64,000 nucleotides of DNA, from the NCBI GenBank assembly GCA_019425015.1, contig JAHYYJ010000010.1:1-64000 (forward strand), written 5' to 3'. Origin of the DNA: Collinsella sp. GTDB taxonomy: Bacteria > Actinomycetota > Coriobacteriia > Coriobacteriales > Coriobacteriaceae. Both the position numbers and the translations under genes were made by a program. Positions 39,476-48,701 of this stretch are shown one piece after another (position 1 is the stretch's first letter; each line of letters begins with the position of its first letter). A model generated the notes under the pieces. The model did not search any database. It was not told where the DNA came from and saw nothing but the letters and a program-made list of their open reading frames with translations.

Positions 39476-40477
39476 CTACTCGGCCATTACGGTGATGTTC
39501 TCGCGATGCGCGCGGATGACATCCCAGCTAAAGTGCTCGACCAGCTGCTCGGCAGAACGCGGCGTGGTGTCCGGTGCGATGCCCGTTTGCCCGGCGAGCC
39601 AGCCCAGCAGTGCCTCGGGTGTGCCAAAGCGGGTACGGAGCTCGCCCAGGTCTAGGTCGCGGTCGCGCTTGGAAAGGCGGCGGCCGTCCGGTGACATGAG
39701 CAGCGGAATATGTGCGTAGTGCGGTGTGGGCAGTCCCAGCAGATGCTGCAGGTAGATCTGGCGCGGCGTGGAGCCCAGCAGGTCGCATCCGCGCACGACC
39801 TCGGTGACGCCCATGGCAGCGTCGTCGACCACCACGGCTAGCTGGTAGGCAAAAACGCCGTCGCTGCGGCGCACCAAAAAGTCGCCGCACTCGGTGGCGA
39901 GTGCCTCGCATTGGGCTCCGTACGTGCGGTCAACGAATTCGATCACGTCGTCTGCGAGGTCGTCGACGGTGGGCACGCGCAGGCGTGTGGCTGGGGCGCG
40001 CAGGGCGCTGCGGCGGGCAACCTCCTCGGCAGAAAGGCCTCGGCAGGCGCCGCGGTAGATGGGCGTGCCGTCGCTGGTGTGCGGCGCGCTCGCGGCGTGG
40101 AGCTCGGCACGCGTGCAAAAGCAGGGATAGGTGAGGCCGGCACCCTGCAGCAGGTGCAGGGCGTCCTCGTACAGATCAAGGCGATCGTGCTGGTAGTAGG
40201 GGCCTTCGTCCCACTCGAGCCCCAGCCAAGCTAGGTCGTCAATCAATTGGGCGGCAAGTTCCGGGCGCTTGCAGCGATCGTCCAGGTCCTCGATGCGCAA
40301 CACGATGCTGCCGCCCTGGCTGCGGGCCGAAAGCCACGCACACAGGCAACTGAACACGTTGCCCAGGTGCATGCGGCCCGAGGGCGACGGGGCAAAGCGG
40401 CCCACGACGGGGGTGGGCGCTGCCGTTGCTGGTGCGTCCGCGGCGTGTGTTGCTATGTTGCATGCGTTGATATCCAT
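39476..40477 (-). CDS. gluQ: Glutamyl-Q tRNA(Asp) synthetase
   Basis: This 333-residue protein is a truncated glutamyl-tRNA synthetase lacking the anticodon-binding domain. It has the class I motifs PSPSGRMHLGNV (HIGH equivalent) and GRRLSKRD (KMSKS equivalent), plus the zinc-site Cys pattern CFCTRAELH...YRGACRG that marks GluQ-RS. It puts glutamate on queuosine of tRNA-Asp. The ATG at 40477 gives an N-terminus with a 26-residue Ala-rich extension before VVGRFAPSPSG; the longer upstream frame is not supported. Confidence 0.9.
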   Translation of the reverse strand: MDINACNIATHAADAPATAAPTPVVGRFAPSPSGRMHLGNVFSCLCAWLSARSQGGSIVLRIEDLDDRCKRPELAAQLIDDLAWLGLEWDEGPYYQHDRLDLYEDALHLLQGAGLTYPCFCTRAELHAASAPHTSDGTPIYRGACRGLSAEEVARRSALRAPATRLRVPTVDDLADDVIEFVDRTYGAQCEALATECGDFLVRRSDGVFAYQLAVVVDDAAMGVTEVVRGCDLLGSTPRQIYLQHLLGLPTPHYAHIPLLMSPDGRRLSKRDRDLDLGELRTRFGTPEALLGWLAGQTGIAPDTTPRSAEQLVEHFSWDVIRAHRENITVMAE

Positions 40478-40985
40478 GCGGACGAGTATAGCGCGGGGCG
40501 CGGTGGGGGAGACGCTGCCGTGGCCTGCAAGTTGCCGAGGCCGCGCGTTGCGCGTGCCGGACCACCGGCTCGATAGCTCGATCGCCGCCCGCCAGCCCAA
40601 CCCCTCAAACGACAGAAACCCCGGCAGCTCTTCGCAACTGCCGGGGTTTCCGCGGAAAAGGGGGACATGATCCTCAAGCGAACGGCAAAGGGGCAAACCG
40701 TTTTCGCTCAACTGCTTTATGCCCCTTGCTCGCGGACTCAATCAGTGCGCATGCGGCAACACAAAGCCGCTACACCTGTGACGGAGCTATGAAGTGGTAT
40801 CTATTGCCGGAGCGGGCTATGCCAAGGAGTGTCCCAGATTGCCGGCAGATAAGGAACGTCCCCAGGTGCCGGCCGCGGGCGTGACTTTCGTCCCGTTTGA
40901 TACTCCGCTGGCCTAGATGTTCGTCATGTGCGCCCGTAAACGTGGGACAATGGCGTTGCTGGTATCACAGACAAAGGATGTGCCT
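40478..40985. other. Gap of 508 bp between gluQ and the DUF2207 gene
   Basis: It contains the terminator at 40616-40649, a nested imperfect hairpin near 40680-40731 (GGGGCA with TGCCCC), and an approximate direct repeat (GTCCCAGATTGCCGGC and GTCCCCAGGTGCCGGC) near 40831-40875. GGGACAAT near 40947 may hold a -10 box. No coding frame is credible. Confidence 0.5.
40616..40649. terminator. Terminator-like hairpin upstream of the DUF2207 gene
   Basis: AAACCCCGGCAG pairs with CTGCCGGGGTTT around a 10-base loop. It is symmetrical and could act on either strand. Confidence 0.7.
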
Positions 40986-42929
40986 ATGAACGCCCCCGTT
41001 GCCAAAACCTGTCGGCAGCGCCGCCTGTTTGCGCGATTCGCTTCCGTCTGCGCGCTCGTTGCGCTTGCGTTGTTGCTGCTGCCTGCCGCCGCGCACGCCG
41101 ACGGCTACTCCATGACCCAAACCTACATCAGTGCCACGGTCGAGGCCGATGGATCGCTGACCGTTGTCGAGGGACGCCAGTTTGATTTCGACGACGACAT
41201 CAACGGCGTGTTTTGGGAGATCAATACGGGCACCAACCAGCAGGGCGGCACGGCGGACGTTGACGTGCTGAGTGTCGAGGAAGAGGACACCGCGTTTAAC
41301 AAAGTCGATAGCGCGAACAAGGGCGATTCTGGCGTCTACACGGTCGAGCAGGCCGGTGACGGCGTAAGGATTAAGGTGTTCAGCCCCCACGAGAGCGGCG
41401 ACAGCGCGATCTATTACGTGAGCTACACCATGACCGGTGCGGTTATGAACTGGGCCGATACCGCCGAGCTCTACTGGAAGTTCGTGGGCGACGGCTGGTC
41501 TGCGGATTCCGACGATGTCGAGATGGAAGTGCGCTTCGCAAATGCCGCTGCCGGGACGGCGGCCGTCAAAGGCGATAACTTCCGCGCATGGGGCCACGGT
41601 CCGCTGGCGGGCGACGTGTCGCTCGATGAGGACGAGCCCATGGTCACCTATACCATTCCCTGCGTGCATCAGGGCGAATTCGCCGAGGCACGCATCGCCT
41701 TCCCCAGCGACTGGGTGCCGCAGCTTGCCGCCTCGGGCGAAGAGCGCATGTCAACGATCCTGAGCGAAGAGAAGGAATGGGCCGACGAAGCTAACGCCCG
41801 CCGCGCTCACGCTCGCATAATTGCCAATGCACTTGCCGTGCTAAGTGTTGTTGCGGCGGTGGCCTTTACCGGCACAATCGTTATGCTCAAGCTGCGCAAG
41901 CGCAAGCCCAAGCCGCTTTTCCAGGACGAATATTTCCGCGATGTGCCCTCGGCCGACCATCCCGCCGTGCTTTCGGCCCTCATGAGCTGGAACGAGGTGC
42001 CCGATCAGGCATATATCGCCACGCTCATGAAGCTCACTGACGACCGTGTGATCAAGCTGGAGCAGGCGACCGTGACCAAGGCCAAGAAGGGTCTGTTGGG
42101 GCGTGAAAAAGAAGAGCAGACGTATCGCGTGACGGTGAGCGATGCGGGCTGGAAGTCGGCCAAGGGCATTGACCACATGGTGCTCAAGGTCTTCTTTGCC
42201 GGTGCTAAACCTGACGAGAACGGCGATCGCTCGCGCACGTTTGACGAGCTGCAGCACTACGTCAAGCAGCATGCTACGCCCGTGGGCGATAAGCTCGAGG
42301 ACTATCAGAACACCGTTAAGGGCAAGTTGGCCGATAGCGAGTACGTTGCCTCGGACGGCATTGTTGCAATGGTGTTTTGCCTGGTTCTTGGTATCCTGGT
42401 TGCCTTTGTTCCCGTGGGATCCGTCTTCTTTACCGATGGCGCACAGGCGAACATTACCGCCGCGGTTATCTCGGTGCCGATTGTGCTGGTGGGTATCGGC
42501 GTGGGCCTTACGTTCCGCCGCTTTACGCCGGAGGGCGCCGAGGTGGCGGCTCGCTGCAAGGCACTTAAGCATTGGCTCGAGGACTTTACGCGCCTGAAGG
42601 AGGCCATCCCCAGCGACCTGATCTTATGGAACAAGCTGCTGGTGATGGGCGTTGCCCTGGGCGTTTCGAAAGAAGTGCTGCGACAGCTGGCCGAGGCCGT
42701 GCCGCCCGAGGTGCGCGAGGCCGACGATTTCTACGACAATTATCCCTGCTACTGGTGGTACTACCATCATTACGGTATCGAGTCTCCGCTCGATTCGTTC
42801 GATGACGTGTATCACGAGAGCATCCGTGAGCTGGCGTCGAGTTCCGATAGCTCGAGCGGCGGCGGTGGTGGCGGCTTCTCGGGCGGCGGCGGAGGCGGCG
42901 TCGGCGGAGGCGGCGGCGGAACGTTCTAG
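40986..42929 (+). CDS. DUF2207 family membrane protein with a Gly-rich tail
   Basis: This 647-residue protein has a signal peptide (1-38, ending PAAAHADG), an extracellular region with the DUF2207 pattern (YISATVEADGSLTVVEGRQF, later FSPHESGDSAIYYVSYT), a membrane helix at about 278-298, a cytoplasmic middle, and two further helices at about 457-510. It ends with a Ser-Gly tail (FSGGGGGGVGGGGGGTF). The family's function is unknown. I chose the ATG at 40986, which has AAAGGA upstream and starts the signal peptide; 23 extra upstream codons would spoil it. It is transcribed alone. Confidence 0.85.
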   Translation: MNAPVAKTCRQRRLFARFASVCALVALALLLLPAAAHADGYSMTQTYISATVEADGSLTVVEGRQFDFDDDINGVFWEINTGTNQQGGTADVDVLSVEEEDTAFNKVDSANKGDSGVYTVEQAGDGVRIKVFSPHESGDSAIYYVSYTMTGAVMNWADTAELYWKFVGDGWSADSDDVEMEVRFANAAAGTAAVKGDNFRAWGHGPLAGDVSLDEDEPMVTYTIPCVHQGEFAEARIAFPSDWVPQLAASGEERMSTILSEEKEWADEANARRAHARIIANALAVLSVVAAVAFTGTIVMLKLRKRKPKPLFQDEYFRDVPSADHPAVLSALMSWNEVPDQAYIATLMKLTDDRVIKLEQATVTKAKKGLLGREKEEQTYRVTVSDAGWKSAKGIDHMVLKVFFAGAKPDENGDRSRTFDELQHYVKQHATPVGDKLEDYQNTVKGKLADSEYVASDGIVAMVFCLVLGILVAFVPVGSVFFTDGAQANITAAVISVPIVLVGIGVGLTFRRFTPEGAEVAARCKALKHWLEDFTRLKEAIPSDLILWNKLLVMGVALGVSKEVLRQLAEAVPPEVREADDFYDNYPCYWWYYHHYGIESPLDSFDDVYHESIRELASSSDSSSGGGGGGFSGGGGGGVGGGGGGTF

Positions 42930-42943
42930 CGAGTTCTGATTTT

Positions 42944-42990
42944 TGGGATGGATCTTCTCCGGCGACTGCCGACGGATCCATCCCATTTTT
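42944..42990 (+). terminator. Rho-independent terminator after the DUF2207 gene
   Basis: TGGGATGGATC pairs with GATCCATCCCA, followed by TTTTT. Confidence 0.9.
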
Positions 42991-43009
42991 ATGCGCTACC
43001 TACGAAGAC

Positions 43010-43052
43010 TGTCCCCAACGACTAGTCATTTAAGAACGTCCCCAACGACTAG
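43010..43052. repeat. Short dispersed palindrome, copy 2
   Basis: GTCCCCAACGACTAGTCATT and TTAAGAACGTCCCCAACGACT together form the element in inverted orientation relative to 59857-59885, with an extra GTCCCCAACGACT at each end. Confidence 0.65.
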
Positions 43053-43067
43053 GTGCTGCTGCTGGGC

Positions 43068-43709
43068 CTAGACGGTTAGGTCCAGCTCGTAGAGGAAACT
43101 TTCGCGCGGCATGTCGTGACGGCGCTCTTCGCGGTTGGCGCGGTGCGTGGCCGTGCGCTTAAAGCCGTGCAGCTCGTAGAACTTCCACGAGCAGTTGGAG
43201 TCGGTGTACAGGTGCGCCCTCGTCGCTCCAAGCGAGGACAGGTGCGAGACCGCGGCGTCGAGCAGAACCGTGCCAACGCCCAGGCCATGGACATCGCGAT
43301 CCACGGCAAGCAGCGTGACCTCGTTGTCGTGCGGCAACGGGCTGCTTTCGAGCAGGCGGTTGTTGGTTCGGATGGTTGCACGCACAAACGAGAGATACTC
43401 GGCGCAGGCATCAGGCTCCAGCTCACGCATCTGCGATAGCAGCGCGCGTTCGGTATCCATCCAATGTTCGTTGATAGTGACGCCGGAGTTCTGTCCTGCG
43501 CGTGCAAGTGCAATGCCGCGCGCCTCGCCGTCAATCACCGCTACCTGCGAAAACGTCGATGACGAAAGGCAATAGGCGAGGTCGCATGCGGCTTCAAGGC
43601 GGTTGTACTCATCGTTATCCGAATTGTTATGCCAAAGTTGCTGCAGAATCAGCGCGATGGCGTCGAAGTCTTCGGTATCAAACGGTCGGTAGAGAACCCG
43701 CGAGACCAT
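43068..43709 (-). CDS. GNAT-family N-acetyltransferase
   Basis: This 213-residue protein has the GNAT core: VTLLAVDRDVHGLGVGTVLL is the acetyl-CoA-binding loop (V-x-x-G-x-G-x), followed by HLSSLGATRAHLYTDSNCSW and the C-terminal FYELHGFKRTA. The N-terminal half (residues 1-110) holds a helical region of unknown partner. GAGGCACC lies before the ATG. It is a single-gene unit; the substrate is unknown. It does not resemble the toxin-type GNAT at 38634 closely. Confidence 0.85.
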   Translation of the reverse strand: MVSRVLYRPFDTEDFDAIALILQQLWHNNSDNDEYNRLEAACDLAYCLSSSTFSQVAVIDGEARGIALARAGQNSGVTINEHWMDTERALLSQMRELEPDACAEYLSFVRATIRTNNRLLESSPLPHDNEVTLLAVDRDVHGLGVGTVLLDAAVSHLSSLGATRAHLYTDSNCSWKFYELHGFKRTATHRANREERRHDMPRESFLYELDLTV

Positions 43710-43986
43710 GGTGCCTCTTTCTTTTGCGGATGCATATCGAGCACAGTTCTACCACGCCATTGGCATCAAATTATGGTGCCCCTGTGTTCCATGAACTCAC
43801 CGTGCCCGGTGCCGTGCCCATCCCCTCCGCTCGCAAACTTTTTCTGCATATGCGCCCGTTGCGGGATGCATCGATGCGCTCGATGCGCTACATTAAATCA
43901 GTATTTTCAATGCCGCTGCGCGAGCGCTGCAGATCGACGTATCACCGACTCACAGAGCACGGCGGCGTACCAGACAGGAGGACTGC

Positions 43987-45594
43987 ATGGGATCTGATGT
44001 GAAGATCGCACGCGCGTTGATCTCGGTTACCGATAAGACGGGCGTCGTCGATTTCGCACGGACGCTGGTCGATGACTTTGGCGTCGAGATCATCTCTACG
44101 GGCGGCACGGCTCGTGCCATTGAGGACGCGGGCGTTCCCGTAACCCCCATCGAGGAGTTCACGGGCTATCCCGAGATGATGGACGGCCGCGTTAAGACCC
44201 TGCACCCCAAGGTTCACGGCGCGCTACTGGCCCGCCGCGATTCCGAGCAGCACATGCAGGAGGCGGCTCAGCACGGCATTAAGCTGATCGACCTGGTTGT
44301 CGTCAACCTGTATGAGTTTGAGAAGACCGTCGCCAACCCCGAGGTCACCTTTGCGGACGCCATCGAGCACATCGACATCGGCGGTCCCTCCATGCTGCGC
44401 TCCGCCGCTAAGAACGCCGCGAGCGTTACCGTCATCTCCGATCCGGCCGACTACGACGCCGTCCTGGCCGAGATGCGCGAGACCGGCGGTTGCACTACGC
44501 TTTCTACCCGTCGTCGTCTGCAGGTGAAGGTCTACCAGACCACCGCTGCCTACGACACGGCTATCTCTCGTTGGCTTGCCGCCCAGGCAAGCGACGTGGC
44601 GGACACCTCTGCCAAGCTCGAGGTTTCGCTCGAGAAGGTCGACGATCTGCGCTATGGCGAGAATCCTCAGCAGAAGGCTACGGTCTACCGCTTTGCCGAG
44701 GGCTGCGAGAACACCGCGAGCTCGCAGTTCCCGCTCGTTGGCTCCGAGCAGATCCAGGGCAAGCCGCTCAGCTACAACAACTATCTGGATGCCGATGCCG
44801 CTTGGAACCTGGTCCGCGAGTTCGACGAGCCGGCCTGCGTGATCCTCAAGCACCAGAACCCCTGCGGTTCTGCTGTTGCCGAGGACATCACGGCCGCCTA
44901 CGACCGCGCCTTTGCCTGCGATCCCAAGAGCGCCTTTGGCGGCATCATCGCCTGCAACCGCGAGGTTCCCTATGAGCTGGTTGAGCATTTCGCCGACCAG
45001 AACAAGCAGTTCGTCGAGGTTATCATCGCCCCGAGCTACACTGCTGAGGCGCTCGAGCGCATGGCCAAACGCCCCAATCTGCGCGTGTTGGCTACCGGCG
45101 GCGTGGACCACGGCGCCCAGGTGGAGCTGCGCTCCATCGACGGCGGCATGCTGGTGCAGGAGGTCGACCACGTGACCGAGGACCCCGCGACCTTTACGTT
45201 CCCCACCGACCGCAAGCCCACCGACGCCGAGATGGCCGAGCTCGAGTTTGCCTGGAAGGTCTGCAAGGGCGTTAAGTCCAACGCCATCCTAGTCTCCAAG
45301 GGCAAGGCCGGCATTGGCATGGGCCCGGGTCAGCCCAACCGCGTTGACTCCGCGCTGCTGGCCTGCGAGCGTGCTGAGGACTTCTGCGAGCGCGAGGGCG
45401 TTGAGAAGGGCGGCTTTGCCTGCGCAAGCGACGCGTTCTTCCCGTTCCGCGACAACGTCGACGTGCTCGCCGAGCATGGTGTGACCTGCATCATCCAGCC
45501 CGGCGGCTCCAAGCGCGACGACGAGAGCATCCAGGCCTGCAACGAGCACAATATTGCTATGGTCTTTACAGGCGCCCGCCACTTCCGCCACTAA
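43987..45594 (+). CDS. purH: Bifunctional AICAR transformylase/IMP cyclohydrolase
   Basis: This 535-residue enzyme performs the last two steps of IMP synthesis. The N-terminal cyclohydrolase has VTDKTGVVDFAR, ISTGGTARAIEDAGV, MMDGRVKTLHPKVHGALL and NLYEFEKT; the C-terminal transformylase has DLRYGENPQQKA, LKHQNPCGSA, DPKSAFGGIIACN and SDAFFPFRDNVD with IIQPGGSKRDDESI. GGAGGA precedes the ATG. No other pur gene lies in the window. The 277-bp region upstream shows no clear riboswitch. Confidence 0.97.
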   Translation: MGSDVKIARALISVTDKTGVVDFARTLVDDFGVEIISTGGTARAIEDAGVPVTPIEEFTGYPEMMDGRVKTLHPKVHGALLARRDSEQHMQEAAQHGIKLIDLVVVNLYEFEKTVANPEVTFADAIEHIDIGGPSMLRSAAKNAASVTVISDPADYDAVLAEMRETGGCTTLSTRRRLQVKVYQTTAAYDTAISRWLAAQASDVADTSAKLEVSLEKVDDLRYGENPQQKATVYRFAEGCENTASSQFPLVGSEQIQGKPLSYNNYLDADAAWNLVREFDEPACVILKHQNPCGSAVAEDITAAYDRAFACDPKSAFGGIIACNREVPYELVEHFADQNKQFVEVIIAPSYTAEALERMAKRPNLRVLATGGVDHGAQVELRSIDGGMLVQEVDHVTEDPATFTFPTDRKPTDAEMAELEFAWKVCKGVKSNAILVSKGKAGIGMGPGQPNRVDSALLACERAEDFCEREGVEKGGFACASDAFFPFRDNVDVLAEHGVTCIIQPGGSKRDDESIQACNEHNIAMVFTGARHFRH

Positions 45595-45607
45595 GTAGGG
45601 AAGCGGC

Positions 45608-45720
45608 GCTGCGGCTTGCCCAGCCACCGCACCTTGCCGCTCATTCGTCGCTCGCGTACCCAAGTACGCGTCGCTCCTCTTTCACGGCAATCTGCGGCAC
45701 CTGGGCAACCCTCGCCGACC
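45608..45720. repeat. 113-bp imperfect palindrome, copy B
   Basis: It is about 92% identical to copy A at 13737-13850, one base shorter, with the same centre GCGTAC-CCAA-GTACGC. It begins 14 bases after the purH stop, in the same orientation relative to the gene as copy A has to hisF. Confidence 0.85.
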
Positions 45721-45793
45721 TGTTAGGTTGACTGGGGAGGATGGGATGTTATCTCGTCCCTTGGACTGGCCTCGCTTCTAAAATAATCTCTGC

Positions 45794-45829
45794 AAAAGAC
45801 GGCCGCTCCGTTTGGAGGGCCGTCTTTTT
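45794..45829 (+). terminator. Rho-independent terminator downstream of purH
   Basis: AAAAGACGGCC pairs with GGCCGTCTTTT, followed by further T. It lies about 15 bases before the next gene, so that gene needs its own start of transcription or partial read-through. Confidence 0.85.
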
Positions 45830-45869
45830 GGTATAAGAGGACGGAATGACTAACACGAAAGGTATGACC

Positions 45870-46577
45870 ATGCCCCAGATTGATGATGCCGAGCTGTTTG
45901 GCAATGCCGAGGACCAGCGCGCGTACGAGGACTTTTGCGCCAATCAGGAGGCGGTCGAGAAGTTTACGCTCGACAAGCCCGCGCTCGTGTGCCGTTGGCG
46001 CATGTCCAACAAAAAGGTGCCAATGCTCAACCGCCACATTCGCGCACTGTCCGAGCGCCTGGTGCAGGGCGAGCCGCTTACCCATAACATGCTCAGCTGG
46101 GCCAAACAGCACGTTGAGTGGTCGCTTGCCGAGGGCGATTACACCGCACATGACGGCGTACTCATGCTGGTGATCGACGTCAACGGCAACGCTGCCATGA
46201 CGGTAGGCGAGTACGAGCCGCTGTCCGATACTTCGGCCAAGGCCTTGCGTGCCCGCTCTGCCGAGGCCCGTTCCGAGGCCGACGAAACCGGCGTGGCGCC
46301 CGAGCTGCTCGCCGCCGTCAACGACGGTGAGTTGGCCTTTGTGGCGCCGGCGGACGAGTGCCTGTGCGGCACGGCGACGCTTATCGAGCAGCTGGCCCAG
46401 ACCAAGGGCATCTCGGTCACGCGCGTAGACATTCCCGCGCAGCTCAAGGGTGCCTTGTTCCTGGTGAGCGACGAGCACGGCGTGGTTCCCGCTGCCGAGA
46501 CGGACGCCGCCGAGGCCGACGCCGCGACGGTCGCCTTCTTCGCCGAAGGCTACGAAAAGCTCCGCGCCCGTCGCTAA
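45870..46577 (+). CDS. Conserved-looking protein of unknown function
   Basis: This 235-residue soluble protein starts MPQIDDAELFGNAEDQRAYE and contains a basic, Trp-containing section (ALVCRWRMSNKKVPMLNRHI) and a strand-rich middle (DGVLMLVIDVNGNAAMTVGE). I do not recognise a family; no catalytic motif stands out. Two other in-frame starts exist at 45846 and 45864. I prefer 45870 because GAAAGG lies 7 bases upstream. It is separated from purH by a terminator, and a response-regulator gene follows 178 bases later. Confidence 0.6.
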   Translation: MPQIDDAELFGNAEDQRAYEDFCANQEAVEKFTLDKPALVCRWRMSNKKVPMLNRHIRALSERLVQGEPLTHNMLSWAKQHVEWSLAEGDYTAHDGVLMLVIDVNGNAAMTVGEYEPLSDTSAKALRARSAEARSEADETGVAPELLAAVNDGELAFVAPADECLCGTATLIEQLAQTKGISVTRVDIPAQLKGALFLVSDEHGVVPAAETDAAEADAATVAFFAEGYEKLRARR

Positions 46578-46755
46578 ATGATTTTTCTGGGACGGGGATT
46601 TTATAATCATTTGATCCCCGCACCCGTTGCGAGCGAGGGGCGAGCCGAACCTTTCGTTCGCGAACAGTTCTGTCACCTTGTTGCCGCGCGAGGCGCGTGC
46701 CGGTGACTTCGCGACAATAATGGCTGTAAGACAACCAAGAGGGGGAGCGGAATCC

Positions 46756-47427
46756 ATGGCGCTGATCTATATCGTTGAGGACGACGAGCCCATTCGTCGC
46801 GAGCTCGCCGACATCCTTGCCCGTGCTGGTTTTGAGGTCGAGGCCTGCGAATCGTTTGAGCACGTCTCGCGCGATATTCTCGCTGCCGCGCCCGACCTGG
46901 TGCTGCTCGACCTCACGCTTCCTGTCAAAGACGGCCAGCACATCTGCCACGAAGTCCGCCGCGAATCCGAGGTCCCTATCATCGTCCTCACGTCGCGCAC
47001 GACCGAGATCGACGAGGTCATGGCCATGACACTCGGCGCGGACGACTTTATCTCCAAGCCCTATAGCGCACGCGTGCTCGTGGCGCGCATCAACGCGCTG
47101 CTGCGCCGCACCACGGCGGCAGGCGAGCGCAGCACCATGGTCCACAAGGGGCTGGAGCTCGACCTTGCCCGCTCCACGGTCACCAATACGGCAACCGGTG
47201 ACAGTACCGAGCTCACCAAAAACGAGCTGCGCATTCTCTCGCTGCTCTTGGGCCGCGCGGGCAAGATCGTCTCGCGCTCGGCCATCATGCAGGACCTGTG
47301 GGATTCCGATGCCTTTGTGGACGACAACACGCTCACCGTCAATATCAATCGCCTGCGTGCGACGCTCGACAAGATCGGCGTCAAGGGGTATTTGACAACG
47401 CACCGCGGCCAGGGCTATTCGGTCTAG
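46756..47427 (+). CDS. Response regulator, OmpR family, BceR-like
   Basis: This 223-residue protein has a receiver domain (Asp52 in LVLLDLTLPVKDG, Lys101 in ISKPYSARVLVARINALLRR) and a winged-helix DNA-binding domain (LTKNELRILSLLLGRAG, DDNTLTVNINRLRATLD, TTHRGQGYSV). KPYSARVLVARINALLRR resembles the BceR type that responds to antimicrobial peptides. The ATG at 46756 is preceded by AGGGGGAG; an upstream extension to 46627 lacks conserved sequence. The kinase gene starts 9 bases after the stop. Confidence 0.93.
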   Translation: MALIYIVEDDEPIRRELADILARAGFEVEACESFEHVSRDILAAAPDLVLLDLTLPVKDGQHICHEVRRESEVPIIVLTSRTTEIDEVMAMTLGADDFISKPYSARVLVARINALLRRTTAAGERSTMVHKGLELDLARSTVTNTATGDSTELTKNELRILSLLLGRAGKIVSRSAIMQDLWDSDAFVDDNTLTVNINRLRATLDKIGVKGYLTTHRGQGYSV

Positions 47428-47436
47428 GGGTCGGCT

Positions 47437-48480
47437 ATGTCGTTTGGCAAGTTCTTTAAAGATGCGCTGCTTCCCGTCGCCGTGTGGACGTGCGGTGTGC
47501 TGCTGAGCTGCTTTGTGCTGACGGTCGCCGGCGCACCCGTTTCTATCGTGGTCGTGGCGGTCGGTGTGTCCTTTATCTTTGGTATGCTCGGCATCGTGAT
47601 CGAGTACGCGCGCCGTCGCCGCTTTCTGCACCAGCTGGAGCGTGCGGCCGAGGAGCTCGAGAGTCCCGCATGGGTGCAGGAGATGGTGCAATGCCCGACC
47701 TATGCCGAGGGCGAGCTCGAGTACGAGGTCTTGCGCCGGGTGGGCAAGGCGGCATGCGATGAGGTGGCGGAGGGCCGGCGCCAGACCGATGACTACCGCG
47801 ACTATATCGAGAGCTGGGTCCACGAGGCCAAGCTGCCCCTGGCGGCAGCCCATCTGATTTTGGAAAACTTGGACGGCAGCGAAGACGACCTGTCGCGCGT
47901 GGATGATCTGGGTCGCGAGCTGACTCGCGTGGAACGCTATATCGACCAAGCGCTGTACTATGCGCGCTCGGAAGTCGTGGAGCGCGATTACCTGATTCGC
48001 CGCTGGGATCTCAAGACCTTGGTGACGGGTGCGATTAAGGCCAACGCGCGCGAGCTCATTGCGGCGCACGTGGCTCCGGTGTGTGAGAACCTCGACTTCG
48101 AGGTCTTTACCGACGAGAAGTGGCTCGAGTTTATCCTGGGCCAGCTCATTCAGAACAGCATTAAATATGCGCGCGAGGACGGCGCGAAGATCGTGTTTTC
48201 GGGCGCGTTGTTGGACGAGGGTCTGGCGAGCGAGCGCATTGAGCTTACCGTTGCCGATAACGGCTGCGGCGTGTGTGCGGCAGACCTGCCGCGCGTGTTC
48301 GAGAAGGGCTTTACCGGCGACAACGGCCGCACCACCAAGCGCGCAACGGGCATCGGCCTCTACCTGGTGGCGCGCCTGTGCTCCAAGATGGGCATCGACG
48401 TCACCGCGGCATCCGAGCCCGGCGAAGGCTTCGTCGTAACATTCGCGTTTTCAACGAATAAGTTTCATTATTTCGAGTAA
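47437..48480 (+). CDS. Intramembrane-sensing histidine kinase, BceS-like
   Basis: This 347-residue kinase has two closely spaced membrane helices (about 10-30 and 35-55) with almost no extracellular loop, the hallmark of intramembrane-sensing kinases. The H-box is DYIESWVHEAKLPLAAAHL with His129, the N-box LIQNSIKYAREDG, and the G-boxes VADNGCGV and GIGLYLVARLCSKMG. Such kinases usually rely on a BceAB-type ABC transporter as the true sensor; none is encoded in this window. It pairs with the regulator just upstream. Confidence 0.9.
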   Translation: MSFGKFFKDALLPVAVWTCGVLLSCFVLTVAGAPVSIVVVAVGVSFIFGMLGIVIEYARRRRFLHQLERAAEELESPAWVQEMVQCPTYAEGELEYEVLRRVGKAACDEVAEGRRQTDDYRDYIESWVHEAKLPLAAAHLILENLDGSEDDLSRVDDLGRELTRVERYIDQALYYARSEVVERDYLIRRWDLKTLVTGAIKANARELIAAHVAPVCENLDFEVFTDEKWLEFILGQLIQNSIKYAREDGAKIVFSGALLDEGLASERIELTVADNGCGVCAADLPRVFEKGFTGDNGRTTKRATGIGLYLVARLCSKMGIDVTAASEPGEGFVVTFAFSTNKFHYFE

Positions 48481-48530
48481 CGCACGCGGCAGACGCCCAC
48501 CCAAACAAAAACGTGCAGCCAAAACAAAAC

Positions 48531-48560
48531 GTGCCGCCCCAAACGGGGCGGCACGCCATC
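48531..48560 (+). terminator. Terminator after the BceS-like kinase gene
   Basis: GTGCCGCCCC (48531-48540) pairs exactly with GGGGCGGCAC (48545-48554), followed by GCCATCTTTT. Confidence 0.8.
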
Positions 48561-48595
48561 TTTTATCAGCCAACTCGCTGAAGTAAGGCTGCGAA

Positions 48596-48688
48596 GGCCG
48601 CGGGGCCGGGAGGGGTTTCCTAAGGGCACATCCCGCAGCCGCAACGCGGCGAGGACGTGCCCGTGGAAACCCCGCAGGCCCCGCGGCC
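48596..48688. repeat. 93-bp palindromic element between the kinase and uspA
   Basis: Left arm 48596-48629 (GGCCGCGGGGCC, then GGGGTTTCC and GGGCAC) pairs with right arm 48657-48688, with two short mismatched blocks, around a 27-base core. It abuts the 3' end of uspA. No reading frame lies within. Confidence 0.75.
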
Positions 48689-48701
48689 GGTGGGAGCAAC
48701 G

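Noticed and set aside
43710..43986. Purine riboswitch upstream of purH
   Set aside because: No paired three-way junction with the conserved loop sequences could be found by eye; the 277-bp region shows only a plain ribosome site.
44224..45171. A 315-codon antisense frame within purH
   Set aside because: It is an antisense shadow of a well-conserved enzyme, with no ribosome site or family resemblance.
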